Shown here: positions 32,960-45,323 of the stretch, one piece after another
Position numbering within the stretch: the first letter of the stretch is position 1
Layout of the letters: each line of letters opens with the position of its first letter
From: Fennellomyces sp. T-0311
Taxonomy: Eukaryota; Mucoromycota; Mucoromycetes; Mucorales; Lichtheimiaceae
Length of the DNA: 64,000 bases
Direction: 5' to 3'
Assembly (NCBI GenBank): GCA_025266875.1
Contig: JALLLT010000071.1
Coordinates: 1-64,000 of the forward strand
Translations under genes and position numbers: made by a program
The notes under the pieces: generated by a model
Seen by the model: only the letters and a program-made list of their open reading frames with translations
Databases searched by the model: none
What the model was told of the DNA's origin: nothing

Positions 32960-33682
32960 AAGTAGGTTTGAGCTATTTTTGAAGAGGTCATTCCGATTCA
33001 AAATGACTTTTTTTTCCTCAAATGGGCACCCAAAAAAATAAGTTTTGAGTAGAATGCATTTTGGTGATCGCCTGAACGCGCTCTAAATGCCACATCCAGA
33101 TGCATCCATGGTCGTAAAACATCATATCACGTAATGGCTATGCACACGTCAATTTAACTGGTCGATAAACTATTATGATCTCTTATTATTCAGAGCTCTT
33201 GGATGTAAGGGGGACAAAACATTTTCAGTTTCACTGGATAAGTGCATATGATGAAAATTGAATATGCTTTACCTTCGCTATTTACACGTAGAACCATGTA
33301 ACCACAGTTAATGCATTGAGAAATCTGTCGAGGTAAAAATCATGTGTTGTCATCAAACAATCAGTGTAGATATCTTGGGAAATATGCTTAGTTCCGATTA
33401 CTTTTTGAAACAAAGATGTCGGCTGCACCACCAATATCTGTTGAAAGTCAGGCCTTTCTTTCAATCTTCTTAGAGAGATCACTTGGTATCTCCGTTATAA
33501 ATGTCAATCATATAATGCATACGAAACAACAGCCTTTGCTATGATGGTACATTGTGGCTGTTAGGCGCAAAATATGCGCCTGCTAAGTAATCCTATTCAA
33601 GTTCGTCGAAAAAAAAGCAGCCAATGATCAAATGTTACAACAGAAGGCCCGTTGTTTAATCATGTAATTGCTGTTTTCTAAT

Positions 33683-33849
33683 AAAGTTGAAGAAGATTTT
33701 CGTCAGATAGACTTGTCATCTTTCAGACGCCTCTATTACCAAATTGAGACTGCCAAGTCCAAGTTGCAAGCGTCGGACCTATCTGAACATCCCCATTACA
33801 TAGCGATCATCGCCAATGGTGATATATGTATCAAAGGTAATAAATAGAT
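33683..33849 (+). pseudogene. Coding-like fragment, unknown protein
   Basis: An open stretch reads KVEEDFRQIDLSSFRRLYY and then about 30 further residues ending ANGDICIKG before a TAG at about 33847. Amino-acid composition is protein-like, with low Cys and mixed charge. No start or domain is recognised. It could belong with the fragments 0.7 kb upstream. Confidence 0.3.
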
Positions 33850-35157
33850 CCGCTCAGTATAAATATCGTTTGGATGAGATAGATTGATAAATTTGGAAAC
33901 ACGTGACACCCTGTGCCGAATCAATGAACTTTCTCTCTTAAAACATGCTAGCATGGACCATTCTATTCTGAGCATGGATCTACCGTCTCCAATCAAGATA
34001 AGTGGTTGGATTCAAGTATCACATTAGTTCATGCATAGTTCAGTACCAGGGTTTCGACACGCTTGACTCATGCCGTGACCGTGCCAAATTTACTCATAAT
34101 ACACAACCTCACCCTCCTCCTTCAATGCTTATTGCAGTTAACGTCTGCGTTACACTTTATATCTTAGTGCCATTAGCAAAAATCACCACCATTCCCTTCT
34201 ACCCTGAATGCTACTCCAGCTTAGAAATATACGAAACATCCAAGGGTCGAGCTATCACCTTTTTATTTCTTAATTTGTTTGTAACACCGGTTTTAAGACT
34301 CCAATATCGGTAGTCCGATTTCAATAACAATATGTAAAAAAAGCTGTATTAGGGATTAAATTATGTTATGATCATGTCAAAAGGGCCCTACTGTCAAGAT
34401 AATTGGCACTAATGCTTTAGCACCAATAATAGTGCATAATCAATTTGATAACTTTCCTGCTATGCATTGCCAGGTCTATGCGCAATTATAAAACACAATG
34501 CAAGGAAAAAAAGTTACGCTGTTCGGTTTTAACGCGGTCTTTTTAACCTTAAAAAGAAACGAAGGGACTGGCTATGGAAAAAGTATAAAAAGAGGAGGTC
34601 CTGCCACCAGTGAGGTAGAAAAATGATATTGTGTGCTACAGCTCCGCCACCTCTAATTATAAGATATCCTGTCGATGGTTATTAATATACTCGGGCAATA
34701 ACACAAGCGCTTAAAAAGGCATAAATGAAGCGGTCATACCGTATCATGTTGGAAAAAGTGATCTACGTTCCCCCAATGACCTAGAAATCCGCGCACTACG
34801 AAAAATAAATTCCGAACGTTAGCAAGGCGTGTGTTTGTTAAATGTTCCCCTCCTTTCCATTGTCTATTTTAAGCCTGTGTGCAGCTAAAAGACCTTTATT
34901 TGTTATCCTGCAATGCAGGAGTCGTTGGGCTCTTTTTTGCGGTTTGGCTTTCCTGGTTCCTGAAGAAATCCAGGTGACACGCGAAAGCGGTGAGTAAATT
35001 GGATCAATATTTGTACCACACAGGCAATAACTCTATTCTACTTTTAATGAGCAAAAAGAAGGATGCACACAACACTCTACCATAAGCATCCTTTTTAAAA
35101 ACAGCGATCGTTTTTCTCACCTTTTTCCTTTTCCAAGCCCACTTTCCACTTTTCCAC

Positions 35158-38100
35158 ATGGGCGATTCGGCGTCATCACCGTCATCGTCGTCATTCGAAT
35201 CTCCACAGCCATATTCATTCAAAGCGGCATTGACAGCATGTACACCGAGGCGCCGGCTCGTTCGACTAGCAGCGGTACTGCTGCTCACCGTCCTACTCTT
35301 GCTATGGACGTCAATCTTTTTTGTACATAATACCGCCGACATAACCCCAGACCTTGCACCAGAATACTCCACCGACGAGCCCAGCGAAACCTTCACGTAT
35401 GAAAACCAGAGCGACGTCGAGACAACCCCGGTCGTACAGAGAAAAGTGTACGAGTGGCCACAGTTTGCAACGTGGAAGGAACAAGGTTCGACAATATGTC
35501 ATTTATATATTGAATTAGAAACTAAGCCTTTTGCTTTAATAGGATCGCAATTATGGACAATCAATGACGATAATAACGACAAGGTCGCTCCGTTTCTGCG
35601 TGGACTGCAGACTTACACACTGCAGGGCCACTCCCATGATGAGCTTATGAAGCTTGACCGTAATACTAAAAAGGCCAGCATCACCGCAGCTGTCCAAGTC
35701 GTCGACAAGGAAAGCATTAAATCACAACTCAACGCTCTCCTGACGCAGTCCATGGCGGTCGACGAAATAGCGCTGATCTGCCCATCATCGTTACGTGCTA
35801 GCGCAGAGTATCATGCGCGGAAAAACACCGTGACGACGATCCGTGTCTTGGTAGCTGATCCACTGCCAAATGACGATAGCCAGTCGAGCTGGCTGCAAGT
35901 CATTGATACCATCGAGTCGGATTTTGTGTTTGTGCTGGATCACAATGCTGTCCCAGGCAAACATTACCTCGAATACATTTACGAACTCATGCATACCGGC
36001 ATTTACGATGATGCGCTGTTAGGAAGCCTAGGAATGCTGCTTCCAGCCAACCTCAACAGCAAGCTTGATCCTGAATCGACGTTGCTGTGTTTGCCCAACA
36101 GCACCCTTCCAAATGTAGCTCAACCTGTCGACTTGCTGCAGGGTGCTTGGCTCCTCAAAAAAGCTTGGATTCCACTCCTCACAAATGAGCCAGAGCTGCT
36201 CACGACTCCGTTACCGTACTACATTAGCCAGACACTTCAGGAGCATGCTCAAGTGCCTTCCATTCTGCTACCCCAACATCCGGACCCCAAATATCAACTC
36301 GTGATCAAACAAGACGCCTGTAGCGCCATAGAAAGCGCCTATCGAAAGGATGCATGGCAACAGCTACTCAGCAGACGCGCTCATCCCACGTGCCTCGATT
36401 ATCGACAAACAACCCTGATGCAGCTCGATACGGTCATGTTTTTCGCCGATGGCCCTGAACACGCCATTGCCTTGCATCCATTGCTATGTCGCTACACTAC
36501 GCCGGTCCATTTAGTCGTCACCGGCGCCGAGCGAGGGCTCGATGGCGTGGCACTGGAGGAAGCATTGGCTGAAACCGACTGCCCAAATCTGGAAAACGTT
36601 GTTGTACACGATTTGGCAGTACCAGTGGCTGACGACCTGGCAGTAGCCTCCATTGCTGCTCAGGGTGTGCTCCGACTGGCGCAAGTGCTGCAGGCACAAG
36701 CATTTATTCATATCCGCCAGGACAAGCCTATTCATCGTATCATGGACGCCATGATCCAAGCAGAAGACGATATAGTGGCGATTGGCTTACCAGCAGAAGA
36801 TGTGCGTCACGCGCTTTGGATCGCCGATCTACCTATGGATGCTTTGAGACGTAAGTAGCAAGATGTGCTATAGCTAAACTAGATGCTGACGTAATAATAC
36901 ATAGATTGGAATGACGTGGATTTGGACGTGGTAGTAATCACAGATCGACGGCCTCATTCGCTGTCTCGTCTGCTACAATCTGCGAGTCGTGCGCATTATC
37001 TGGGAGACTCTGTCAACTTGAAAATCCATTTGGAGCAGTCGTCTGATCGCGTAACACGGATGCTTGTCAATGGATTCACGTGGCCACACGGTAAAAAGAC
37101 AATGCGTCACCGAATCCGAAAAGGTGGGCTCATGCCAGCCATTGTCGAGTCGTGGTATCCTTCTAGCGATGACAACTATGCCGTGTTACTGGAAGACGAT
37201 ATCGAGGTCTCTCCTTACTATTACGTATGGGCCAAGTACAGCATTCTGCGATACCGCTACAGTGACGAGAGTCGAGAGGCAAGACAGTTCCTGTATGGCA
37301 TCAGTTTATACTCGCCGCGCCACCTGGAACTCCTGCCTCAGGGACGTCGTCCGTTTGACCCCGTGGAGGCTATTGGCACAGACTATGATTCGCGTATCCC
37401 TTATCTGACACAGATCCCATGTAGCTGGGGTGCAGTATACTTCCCTGAGCACTGGCGCGAATTCCACGGCTATTTGACAAGCCGCATGGAGGACGTGCGA
37501 CAAGACCAGCTACTCAACATTACTGTTCCTGGTAGTCGATCCGAGCGCTGGAAAAAGTCCTGGAAAAAATACTTTATTGAGCTAGTATATTTGCGATCCT
37601 ACGTAATGCTCTATCCCAACTTTCAGCTGTTCGAATCCTTCTCAACAAACCATCTCGAATTCGGCACCCACGTCAGGAGCAGCCGCACTCACGCAATTGA
37701 CCAATTTTTGGTGCCCCTGATGCAGCGTGACACCATTCTCAGCCAATTGCCAGGCCAACAGCTGCCGATCTTTGCTGATTTGCCTGTCCTCGACTTGTGG
37801 GGCCAACGCCAGACCCTTGATGGTTTGGAAGAAATTGCTTCCAACTGGCACAAGAACGTGTCTTCTTGCAAACGTGTCACTGGCCGGTTTGACCCGCAGG
37901 ATCTGCTCTGTCCGTTTGTTCACCATCGCAACGGCAAAAAGGTACACCATTCGAACAAGAAGAAGGAAGGTGAAAAGGAAGAGGTGGAGCCGGTAGAATA
38001 CGTCACCGTTCAATCCGAACAAGAGCAAGAAGAGGAGCCATGGACGGATAATGAGGTGTATTTGCCTGTGCCGATTGACGTCTCACAAATGTCCTCGCCC

Positions 38101-38220
38101 GAGGCCGACCACCAGAGCGAAGACGACGAGCTGATGGATGTCGAGAATGACTTGGAGACGTTGAACGGCCTCTACTACCGTTTGCATCCGGAGCAGCTGC
38201 ATAAAGACGACGAACAATAG
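35158..38220 (+). CDS. Large type II membrane glycosyltransferase-like protein
   Basis: Exons 35158-36850 and 36905-38220 join in phase to 1002 residues. A short Ser-rich cytosolic tail precedes one membrane anchor (about residues 39-60, a Leu/Val run), typical of Golgi transferases. The lumenal part ends in a catalytic-looking domain (from about 566): VVITDRRPHSLSRLL, then NYAVLLEDDIEVSPYYY, where EDD sits like the DxD metal/nucleotide-sugar site of GT2 and GnT-I type enzymes, then WGAVYFPEHW. The middle (about 130-550) is a second, less clear domain. The C-terminus is Glu-rich. A 57-nt in-frame intron-like segment (35486-35542) may be spliced, leaving 983 residues. Donor and acceptor sugars are unknown. 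Confidence 0.85.
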
Positions 38221-38605
38221 CCCTTATTTTCCTCTTCATCCGCATGCCGTACATATATATATATATAACTCCCCTCCACATCCGCCTTGCCTTGTTTTTA
38301 TCATCCCCTTGTAATATTACCCATAACCGTGTACGTATATATCAAAAATAAAGTAATGACTATAGAGCAGCCACGCGCAAAAGGGAATGTGGAGAAAATA
38401 GCGGACGCGTCCGAATATACAGGTCGTGAGAACAGGGCCTATCATCTCCCGCCCCTCCGAAAGGTTCCGAATCGACGGGCGTTGGGGGGCACTTTTTCGC
38501 GGCGGCTGAAATACCCAGTCGCCCTGGTCCCGAGTTCTTATTTTTCCCCTATTCTTCCCATCGATTTCCTTTACTTTCTTTCTTAACCCACTCATAACCC
38601 ACATA
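38221..38605. promoter_or_regulatory. Intergenic, PDA1 promoter region
   Basis: Carries an AT dinucleotide run (38254-38267), an AATAAA word (38347-38352) suited to the upstream gene's 3' end, and a pyrimidine-rich leader before the PDH start. No gene is seen. Confidence 0.5.
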
Positions 38606-39973
38606 ATGCTTCGCACAGCTGCCTCTCGTTTGCTGGCCAACGTGGCTGCCGCCCCAAAGCCCTTCTTGCCCGTCGTAAGTATCTGATATCCTACTCACCT
38701 TCTCGCGTGAACACCCTGCGTTTTGCGCCGCGACAGATAGGCTGATAAAAGAAAAAAAAAACAATCATGTAGCGTGCCTTCTCGTCGACCGCACCCTCAT
38801 GGATGGCTTCGGCCGCTAGCGATTCTGACAAGGTCCAAATCACTCTTCCCGAGTCGTCGTTCGAAATGTTCAAGGCTGACGCCCCCAGCCTCGACGTCGA
38901 AATTAGCAAGGAGAAATTGCTCGACATGTATACCAAGATGACCACCATGCGCCGCATGGAGATGGCTGCTGATGGTCTTTACAAGGCCAAGAAGATTCGT
39001 GGTTTCTGCCACTTGTGCAATGGCCAGGTAATTGGCAATGGGCGGGTAAACGCGGGCGAATCCACTAAAAAAATTTTCCCCGACAATTTATTAGGAAGCT
39101 GTGTCAGTTGGCATGGAAGCAGCCTTGACGCTTGATGACCACATCATTACTGCCTACCGTTGCCACGGTTTCACCTATGTTCGCGGTGGTTCGATCAAGA
39201 GCATTTTGGCCGAACTGATGGGACGTGCTGACGGTATTTCCAAGGGTAAGGGTGGTTCTATGCACATGTTCTCGCCCTCGTTCTATGGTGGCAACGGTAT
39301 TGTGGGTGCCCAGGTTCCTCTTGGTGCCGGTATCGCTTTCACCCAAAAGTATTTGGAAATTCCTTCGGTGACTCTGGCTCTTTATGGTGACGGTGCCTCC
39401 AACCAAGGTCAGGTCTTTGAGGCATACAACATGGCCAAGCTGTGGGACTTGCCCTGCGTTTTCGTCTGCGAGAACAACAAGTATGGTATGGGTACCGCCG
39501 CCAACCGATCCTCAGCTTCGACCGAGTACTTCAAGCGTGGTGACTATATCCCCGGTATCCGTGTGAATGGTATGGATGCTTTGGCTATTTACCGTGCTAC
39601 CGAATGGGCCAAGGAATGGACCACCTCTGGTAAGGGACCTCTTGTTATGGAGTTGACGACCTACCGATATGGTGGTCACTCCATGTCCGATCCCGGCACC
39701 ACCTACCGTACCCGTGAGGAAATCCAGCACATGCGTTCCACCTCTGACCCTATCACCGGCATGAAGACTTTGTTGATCGACAACGGTATTGCTACTGAAG
39801 CTGACTTGAAGGCCATTGATAAGGAGGCTCGCAAGGTTGTCGATCAGGCACTCAAGGAGGCCGAGGCTTCGCCTGAGCCCGACATGAAGGAATTCTTCAC
39901 TGAGGTTTACCTGGAGGGTACCGAACCCAAGAGCATCCGTGGCCGTGAACCCAGTGAGACCAAGTACTTCTAA
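38606..39973 (+). CDS. PDA1: Pyruvate dehydrogenase E1 component subunit alpha, mitochondrial
   Basis: Thiamine-diphosphate-dependent decarboxylation of pyruvate in the mitochondrial matrix, as an alpha2-beta2 tetramer. Exons 38606-38674, 38773-39027 and 39095-39973 join in phase to 400 residues, the family length. An Arg/Ala-rich presequence with RAFSS near residue 24 fits matrix import. Seen: GFCHLCNGQEAVSVG; the TPP/Mg motif starting GDGASNQG (206-213) and closing with NN near 239; and the phosphorylation loop RYGGHSMSDPG with S304 at the site inhibited by PDH kinase. The first intron separates presequence from mature protein. Confidence 0.98.
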
Positions 39974-40051
39974 ATAGATCCCTTTTCCTTTATAGCATCC
40001 TATACATATATCTTTTTGTAGTTTCCAACAATCACTCTTCCCATTTCAACC

Positions 40052-40486
40052 CTAAAAGCCGACTTCCCGATCTGTAAACAAACGCATCATCCTATGCCAC
40101 AACGTATAAAAAATACTAATGGGTTCTCGTTTTCCAAAGTGTAATTGGGATTCTTGTGCTTTCCGTTGAAAAAAGTTGATGAACATGGATACGCAGATCA
40201 AAGAGGTATCCAAAGTATGTCCTTCGAGACAAGCGGCCAATCCTAACCAGCCTACGACACTGTTCAAGAAGAAAGTTGACACAAATGGCAAAAACTGTGT
40301 TAGTCGCTCTTCCTCAACAACAATATGGCTCATTCTTTTGAGCTCATGAGGAAAGAAGTGCTCGTAAAGGCCGATATAGGCTTGTGAAGACCACATTGAC
40401 AGTAATAAAGTACAGGAACATGACATACAAACCAATATTTTATTGATCGTGTGCGTGAGATCCATGAACTCAAGCTGACATCGCAT
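40052..40486 (-). CDS. Hypothetical membrane protein (uncertain)
   Basis: A 144-codon frame with hydrophobic stretches near the N-terminus and around residue 80, amphipathic ends and normal codon use. An internal start (MDLTHTINK) or a hidden upstream exon is possible, because a GTTTGTATG...CACAAG segment inside could be an intron. It lies tail to tail with PDA1, 78 bp from its stop. I recognise no family. It could be a real small gene or a chance frame. Confidence 0.35.
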   Translation of the reverse strand: MRCQLEFMDLTHTINKILVCMSCSCTLLLSMWSSQAYIGLYEHFFPHELKRMSHIVVEEERLTQFLPFVSTFFLNSVVGWLGLAACLEGHTLDTSLICVSMFINFFQRKAQESQLHFGKREPISIFYTLWHRMMRLFTDREVGF

Positions 40487-41299
40487 TCCCTTTTCGATTT
40501 TGATTATGGATCAGCAGCTTGTGCGTATCATGAAGGCACTAGGAAATCGCTTCCAAAAGCCAAGATTTCCAGGTCTACACTGCAGTGGCATTACAAAGCT
40601 AATTCTAATAATATAATTGCCGTTGTGGCAAGTGTCTATTGACCAAAACCTCATAGGAATAGTTACTACGATGTATTACGGCTTTATTTCCTTTGGGATT
40701 GGGCAATACGCAGACCGCTTCAACAATAATAGCTTAATTGGTTTCACACAAGGAATCGTGCATTGTGAAGCACAAAAGCACGCCCGAGTATTTTTGTTTT
40801 TTCTAGCATACATACAACACAAAGTTTACCATGCCATGCCTTTCCTTGCTCCCTGATCTGCTGTCTTGCTTGGGGTACTACTATATGTCGTCCTCCAATG
40901 TTGGGTGTCCAGGTCGTTGAGCCAATTAAATGAGACCTCCATGACGCTTTGGGTGGTAGAGTATAAAAGGGCTACCGCGCGACGAACTCTCTTTCGCCTG
41001 AATTTTCGAAAGAAAAAGTATGTACAAAATGCCCAAACAGCCGCTCTTCTATTTGATAGCATAACTCCATGACGATGGATGCTGGTGCACACGGCGTTAA
41101 TAGTTCAATCTGGGCAGACTATGGCTGTTACCTCGCTACTTATTTGTTAGGATCAGTAACTCAGCCTGGGTGGCAGTGCTGTGAAGCGTTTGAACTACTT
41201 CTTATTATAATAAATGATCAAACATTGGTCTGTAATGCTTATAACCTAATCGAAAGCGGCGCGGTATAATGATGTTCAGGTCGAGTACACGGGGTTTGA

Positions 41300-41760
41300 G
41301 CGATCAGACTGGACGGCCGACCGTTTAGGACCGGCCTTTTTGATGATGGTGGCTGCTTACGTATGTTGTATATTCCTGTCGTCAAACATGGGGAGAAAGA
41401 TACCGTAAGGCAACTCACGACAATACTCGACCGGAAGATCGTGACGGACTTGCGTCGAGAGCTTCAAGCACTCCAAAGAAGTCTCCGTATAAGGCAACGC
41501 ATAAGCGAACCAACTTTATGATCTGCCGTTATGAAGACTAATTTGACAATCCCCAAGCATTGTGACCAAGTGATCGCAGTGATTGCGCGGTTGAATTTGA
41601 ATGGTCAAGCGCGTTGGCAAGTGATTAACAGCAACAGCCATTGTTACAGAAAGGTTACGGACATGAATGAGCGACTCTGTCAAAGTACGGTTCAAAGTGC
41701 TTGCTTTATTGAAAGATATACATGACCCAGATTTAGCTTCTCGAGAACAAGCTCGATACT
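41300..41760 (+). pseudogene. Decayed coding-like region, unknown protein
   Basis: An open stretch from about 41302 reads through GGCLRMLYIPVVKHGEKDTV and about 40 more residues to a TGA at 41519. A second frame starts at 41531 with MKTNLTIPKHCDQVIAVIAR, and after what looks like a frame change continues as VKVRFKVLALLKDIHDPDL to a stop near 41759. All three look like protein but do not join in one frame and show no clear introns. A pseudogene of an unrecognised protein is the simplest reading. Confidence 0.35.
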
Positions 41761-42299
41761 GACAGGACCAACCACGGGAAGGTACTGGGTCGTCTGGTCC
41801 CATAGCGCCTGTACCCGTCTGCGCTGGCAGGAGGCTTTTCTCTTTTTTTTTTTTTTTCCTGCGGGGGGTGCCGGTTCTTTCTTTTTTTTCGGGGATTCGC
41901 AGCGAAGCAAATAAGAGTACAGGCGCGACCGGTGTGCATCTTGCTGGCTTCCCAATTGTAGATCCCTCCAAGCCACTGATTGCTGGGCCGAGGACTAATG
42001 ACATGTTTGATTTCTAGCTAATGACCTACCTTACTTGACTGGAAGCCAGAACCGGTATAAAAAAAGAAGACCCAACGCGCTCAGAGTGCGCAGCATGACG
42101 CCCTTTTTATACCGCTCGGGGAATGTGACCCAGTGACCATGGTTATATGTTCTGCCGACCAATGAAAACCCATTTGGCTTGTGGATGTTTTTTTTTCGCG
42201 TCACCTGTACTTTCCGCGCATACTTTTGTAGCAAGCACTGGAAGGGAAGGTTTTATGAATGTGAACTAATTAATATTTGCGAAAAGAGGAATAGTGTGT

Positions 42300-42404
42300 T
42301 TTGAAGCAGGTTTAAAATCGCTCAAAATTGAGCAAAATGAGCTAGTTCAAAGGTGGGCTCAAAATGGCTCAAATACAGGCTCAATGAGCTCATTTTCATT
42401 TGGA
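42300..42404. mobile_element. Possible solo end of a hAT-like element
   Basis: A dense cluster of GCTCA and TGAGC words ends in GGAGCCCAGTG. Dense short inverted words next to a CACTGGG-type terminus are typical of hAT subterminal regions, as in the complete element at 564-2188. I found no matching left end or target duplication. Confidence 0.3.
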
Positions 42405-43001
42405 GCCCAGTGAGGGCATCCCAGTTTGGTATGTCACAACGAGAGAACTTCATCAATTTTTAGATACCATCAAGCTGCATATTCTGCTGTACCGTAAATA
42501 AAGCATCGCTTCAATAAGATTTTACTGTTAGTCAAAAAGCTTTTGCGTTACAGAGTACAATCCCTGTTCGTTATCGACGCCTTCATATATGACCCGGTGA
42601 CATGGATTCTGATATTGCATTCCTAGCGCTGTCACTCGTATAGATAACGTTGCTTTTGGTAGTTCGCGACGTTGACCAGAGTTGCTGGCACAATATCACG
42701 GCACCACGTAGCCTCACAAACGGCACACTGTCATGTACGTCACACAGTCTTGCTGCTTTAATGAGGAAATATTTTGGTGGTGGCACTGAAAGGTAGAACA
42801 TTGAAGAAAACTGATCGGCCATGTAAACGATGACGGAAAAAGAACGTAAAAGATGCAGCACGGATGAGGTCACGTTTCATCGTTGTCTTGCTATCATGCA
42901 ATCCTGCATAACAACAGTTCTGTATCCCCGGAACACATGAGCCGAACAAAAGGTACTTTCTTTTTATTATTGTAGCATGTCTTCTATACATCTTATTTCT
43001 G

Positions 43002-44673
43002 TTAATATCCAGACCATCGTCGCATCGTTTCTCCATAAACCTTGAGTAACACGAGGATTCCGACCGAAATCCACGTCAAAACAGATAACAAGGTGGTTGT
43101 CCACCCCGGACCAATTGTATCTGACATTGGATTGGATACGAGCGTCAATAAGCAAGCGAACGCGTTCCGCATAAAGTTGGCCGAAGCAGCAGCAGATGCG
43201 CCCTGACCTGGCATGGCATCAACAAGATATGCGCTGGATAAAGTCATGACTTGGACCATACCAAAATTCTGGATGCTGAAGCCCAAGATAGGTGCCCATA
43301 CACTCAAGTTGTAAACAATTGTCCAGCCAAACAAGAGTAACCCGAGTGGAATGAAAACAATGCCACTTGGCCAAAGATTATGCGAGAGTCTATCCTCAGC
43401 CAAAGGGACTCCGTTTCTTTTGTTTCTCGACCGCATCAATAGTTTATCCGCCCAAACACCATTGACAATGGTGCCTGCAGTATTACCAATACCAGCGCCA
43501 ATGAATGTCAATCCTGATTATCACGTTAATCTTTGTTCTATCCCAAATTTGTATAAATTTACCTGTTTGCCAAGCAACAAATCCATAGTGGGTTTGATAC
43601 AACGTCGGCATGATTGTTTCGACAGCATACATGGCTCCAAAGGAAATACCGGAAACCAGCGATGCCAGGAAAATAAATGGATGGCGTAACATGAGAAACG
43701 GTTCAATTGGATTCATCCGTTTACTTTTGATGATTTCCAACTTTGCCTTGGTTCCTGCTTCAATATCAAATACGGTGGTTCCTGGATCTACCGATGATCC
43801 ATCAATGATACTGCTAAAATTTCTCGATTTCGTGGGATCTTGTTCGATAGCAGGGGGGGCCAAGTCGAATTGTGTATCATCGCGGTAGGTTTCAGGAAGA
43901 TAAAAAAAGACAAGTGCCATAATTGCTATTCCATATGCAAATAGAAACCAGAACGTTGCTCGCCATGTTGCATTCGTCATGATCAACCCACCACCAATTA
44001 CTGGTCCTGGAAAAGATGATGAGTTTTGCTGTTTATTTGAATAGAAGCAGTTACTTACCAATCAATGGGCCGACGAACACACCATAATAGAACTTTGAAA
44101 ATGCCGCGCCACGCTTATCAATAGGATAGCAATCCGCAATAACACCAGGTCCAATGGAAAGCGCACAGGATGCGCCGGCACCTTGGATACATCGCAAAAC
44201 AATCAGTGCCCAAATGTTGTCGATCAGTGCTGAGATTAATGAAGATATCGAAAAGATAGCCAGTGCAAGTATTATCGGACTTCGTCGGATGTGATAATGG
44301 TCTGAAATGGAGGCCCAAAATACAGGTGCGATACCGGTTACCAAGATATACAAGGCCGTCGTTAAGGTAATTGACATGGGATCCGCATCGAGCTCGGACG
44401 CAATGTATGGAATGCCTATATAACAGTACTTATTAAACATCTTGAGGATAACAAAAAAGAAGATTGCGTCGTACCGGGAAAGTATATTGTGCTAGTAATA
44501 CTGGAAGTGCTTACGGATAGTCCCACACATAATAGGATGATTCCTTTGTGTCGAACTGAAAGTAGCCTTGGGTCCTCATTTACCGGAGGTCGAAGCGCCA
44601 TTAGCGGTAACATCCTCTGGAACACATCTTTCGTGACCCTCGTTTCTGTGGTGGTGGCTGATTTTTCGATCAT
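43002..44673 (-). CDS. MFS transporter, DHA1 drug:H+ antiporter-like (copy 1)
   Basis: Twelve-helix plasma-membrane transporter of the major facilitator superfamily; fungal relatives export drugs, polyamines or acids. Exons 44475-44673, 44059-44415, 43563-44006 and 43002-43513 join in phase to 503 residues. All three introns are phase 1. Seen: NEDPRLLS before helix 1; the motif A-like loop SISDHYHIRRSPI after helix 2; RCIQGAGAS; ADCYPIDKRGAAF (fungal DHA1 signature); and WRATFWFLFAYG; then a hydrophilic central loop (about 225-285) and a second six-helix half. Start at 44673 matches the paralogue's N-terminus; 44763 would add 30 residues. Substrate is unknown. Confidence 0.94.
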
Positions 44674-45323
44674 CTCTATATACACTACACACGTTTGCAA
44701 ACGACAGAAAAAAAGGGAAATCAGGTTTGAGATGGTCTCTTTAAACATTTTCTTTTTAGTCACGATAGATTGTAGAAAAAAAGCTGTATATCATTACGCT
44801 GACCTTATTTCGGATCTATGGCTCCTTGATTTTTATTATTTATTTTTAGGGGTCCAGTTGAAAAATAGAAAAGCTAGACGAAACAAGTTTCGTCCATTGA
44901 AGTTCGATGGAATTACTAGATCTGTTTTTTTTGTTCGCTTGATCATCACTCTATTGGACCGTGTGTACCACCAGCTGTGATGTAGATTTTATTAAACTTT
45001 TTCCCCCAAATGGAAAGATTATGCAGGCAGTTGCACATGTACCTACCTTTTATATGCTAGCCAATACTTTGATAGATGAGACTATTCATCTGATAAAGTA
45101 CGTACCAAAGTATGTAGATGATATATAACCGTTGCTTTTTTTTTTAGAACATTCAATTTATTAAGTTATTGTTGATGAAGAAATGGATGTTGGCTGATAA
45201 TATTACAATAGAAATTACAAGGTATGTTCTTTTTTTTTTTACAAAAAAATGGATGTAAATGCAGTGGTTGTAGAGATGAAATGGAAATCTTCGGAAGGGA
45301 ATGCAGTAACTGAAATGAACATG
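44674..45323. other. Spacer between tandem transporters
   Basis: About 650 bp. It must hold the copy 1 promoter and the copy 2 3' end. T-rich runs are present; no gene is seen. Confidence 0.5.

Larger units (their letters stand above)
31288..35157. other. 3.9-kb AT-rich spacer with coding-like fragments
   Basis: No complete gene is supported. Two short stretches with protein-like composition and splice-like borders occur at 32757-32959 and 33683-33849. A TATAAAAAG word near 34586 could be a promoter of an unseen transcript. The rest looks like unconstrained AT-rich DNA. Confidence 0.45.
39974..43001. other. 3-kb spacer with broken fragments
   Basis: Contains an uncertain small membrane-protein frame (40052-40486, minus), a TATAAAAGG core-promoter-like word (about 40972), decayed coding-like stretches (41300-41760) and a hAT-like element end (about 42300-42404). 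The remainder shows nothing I can support. Confidence 0.45.
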
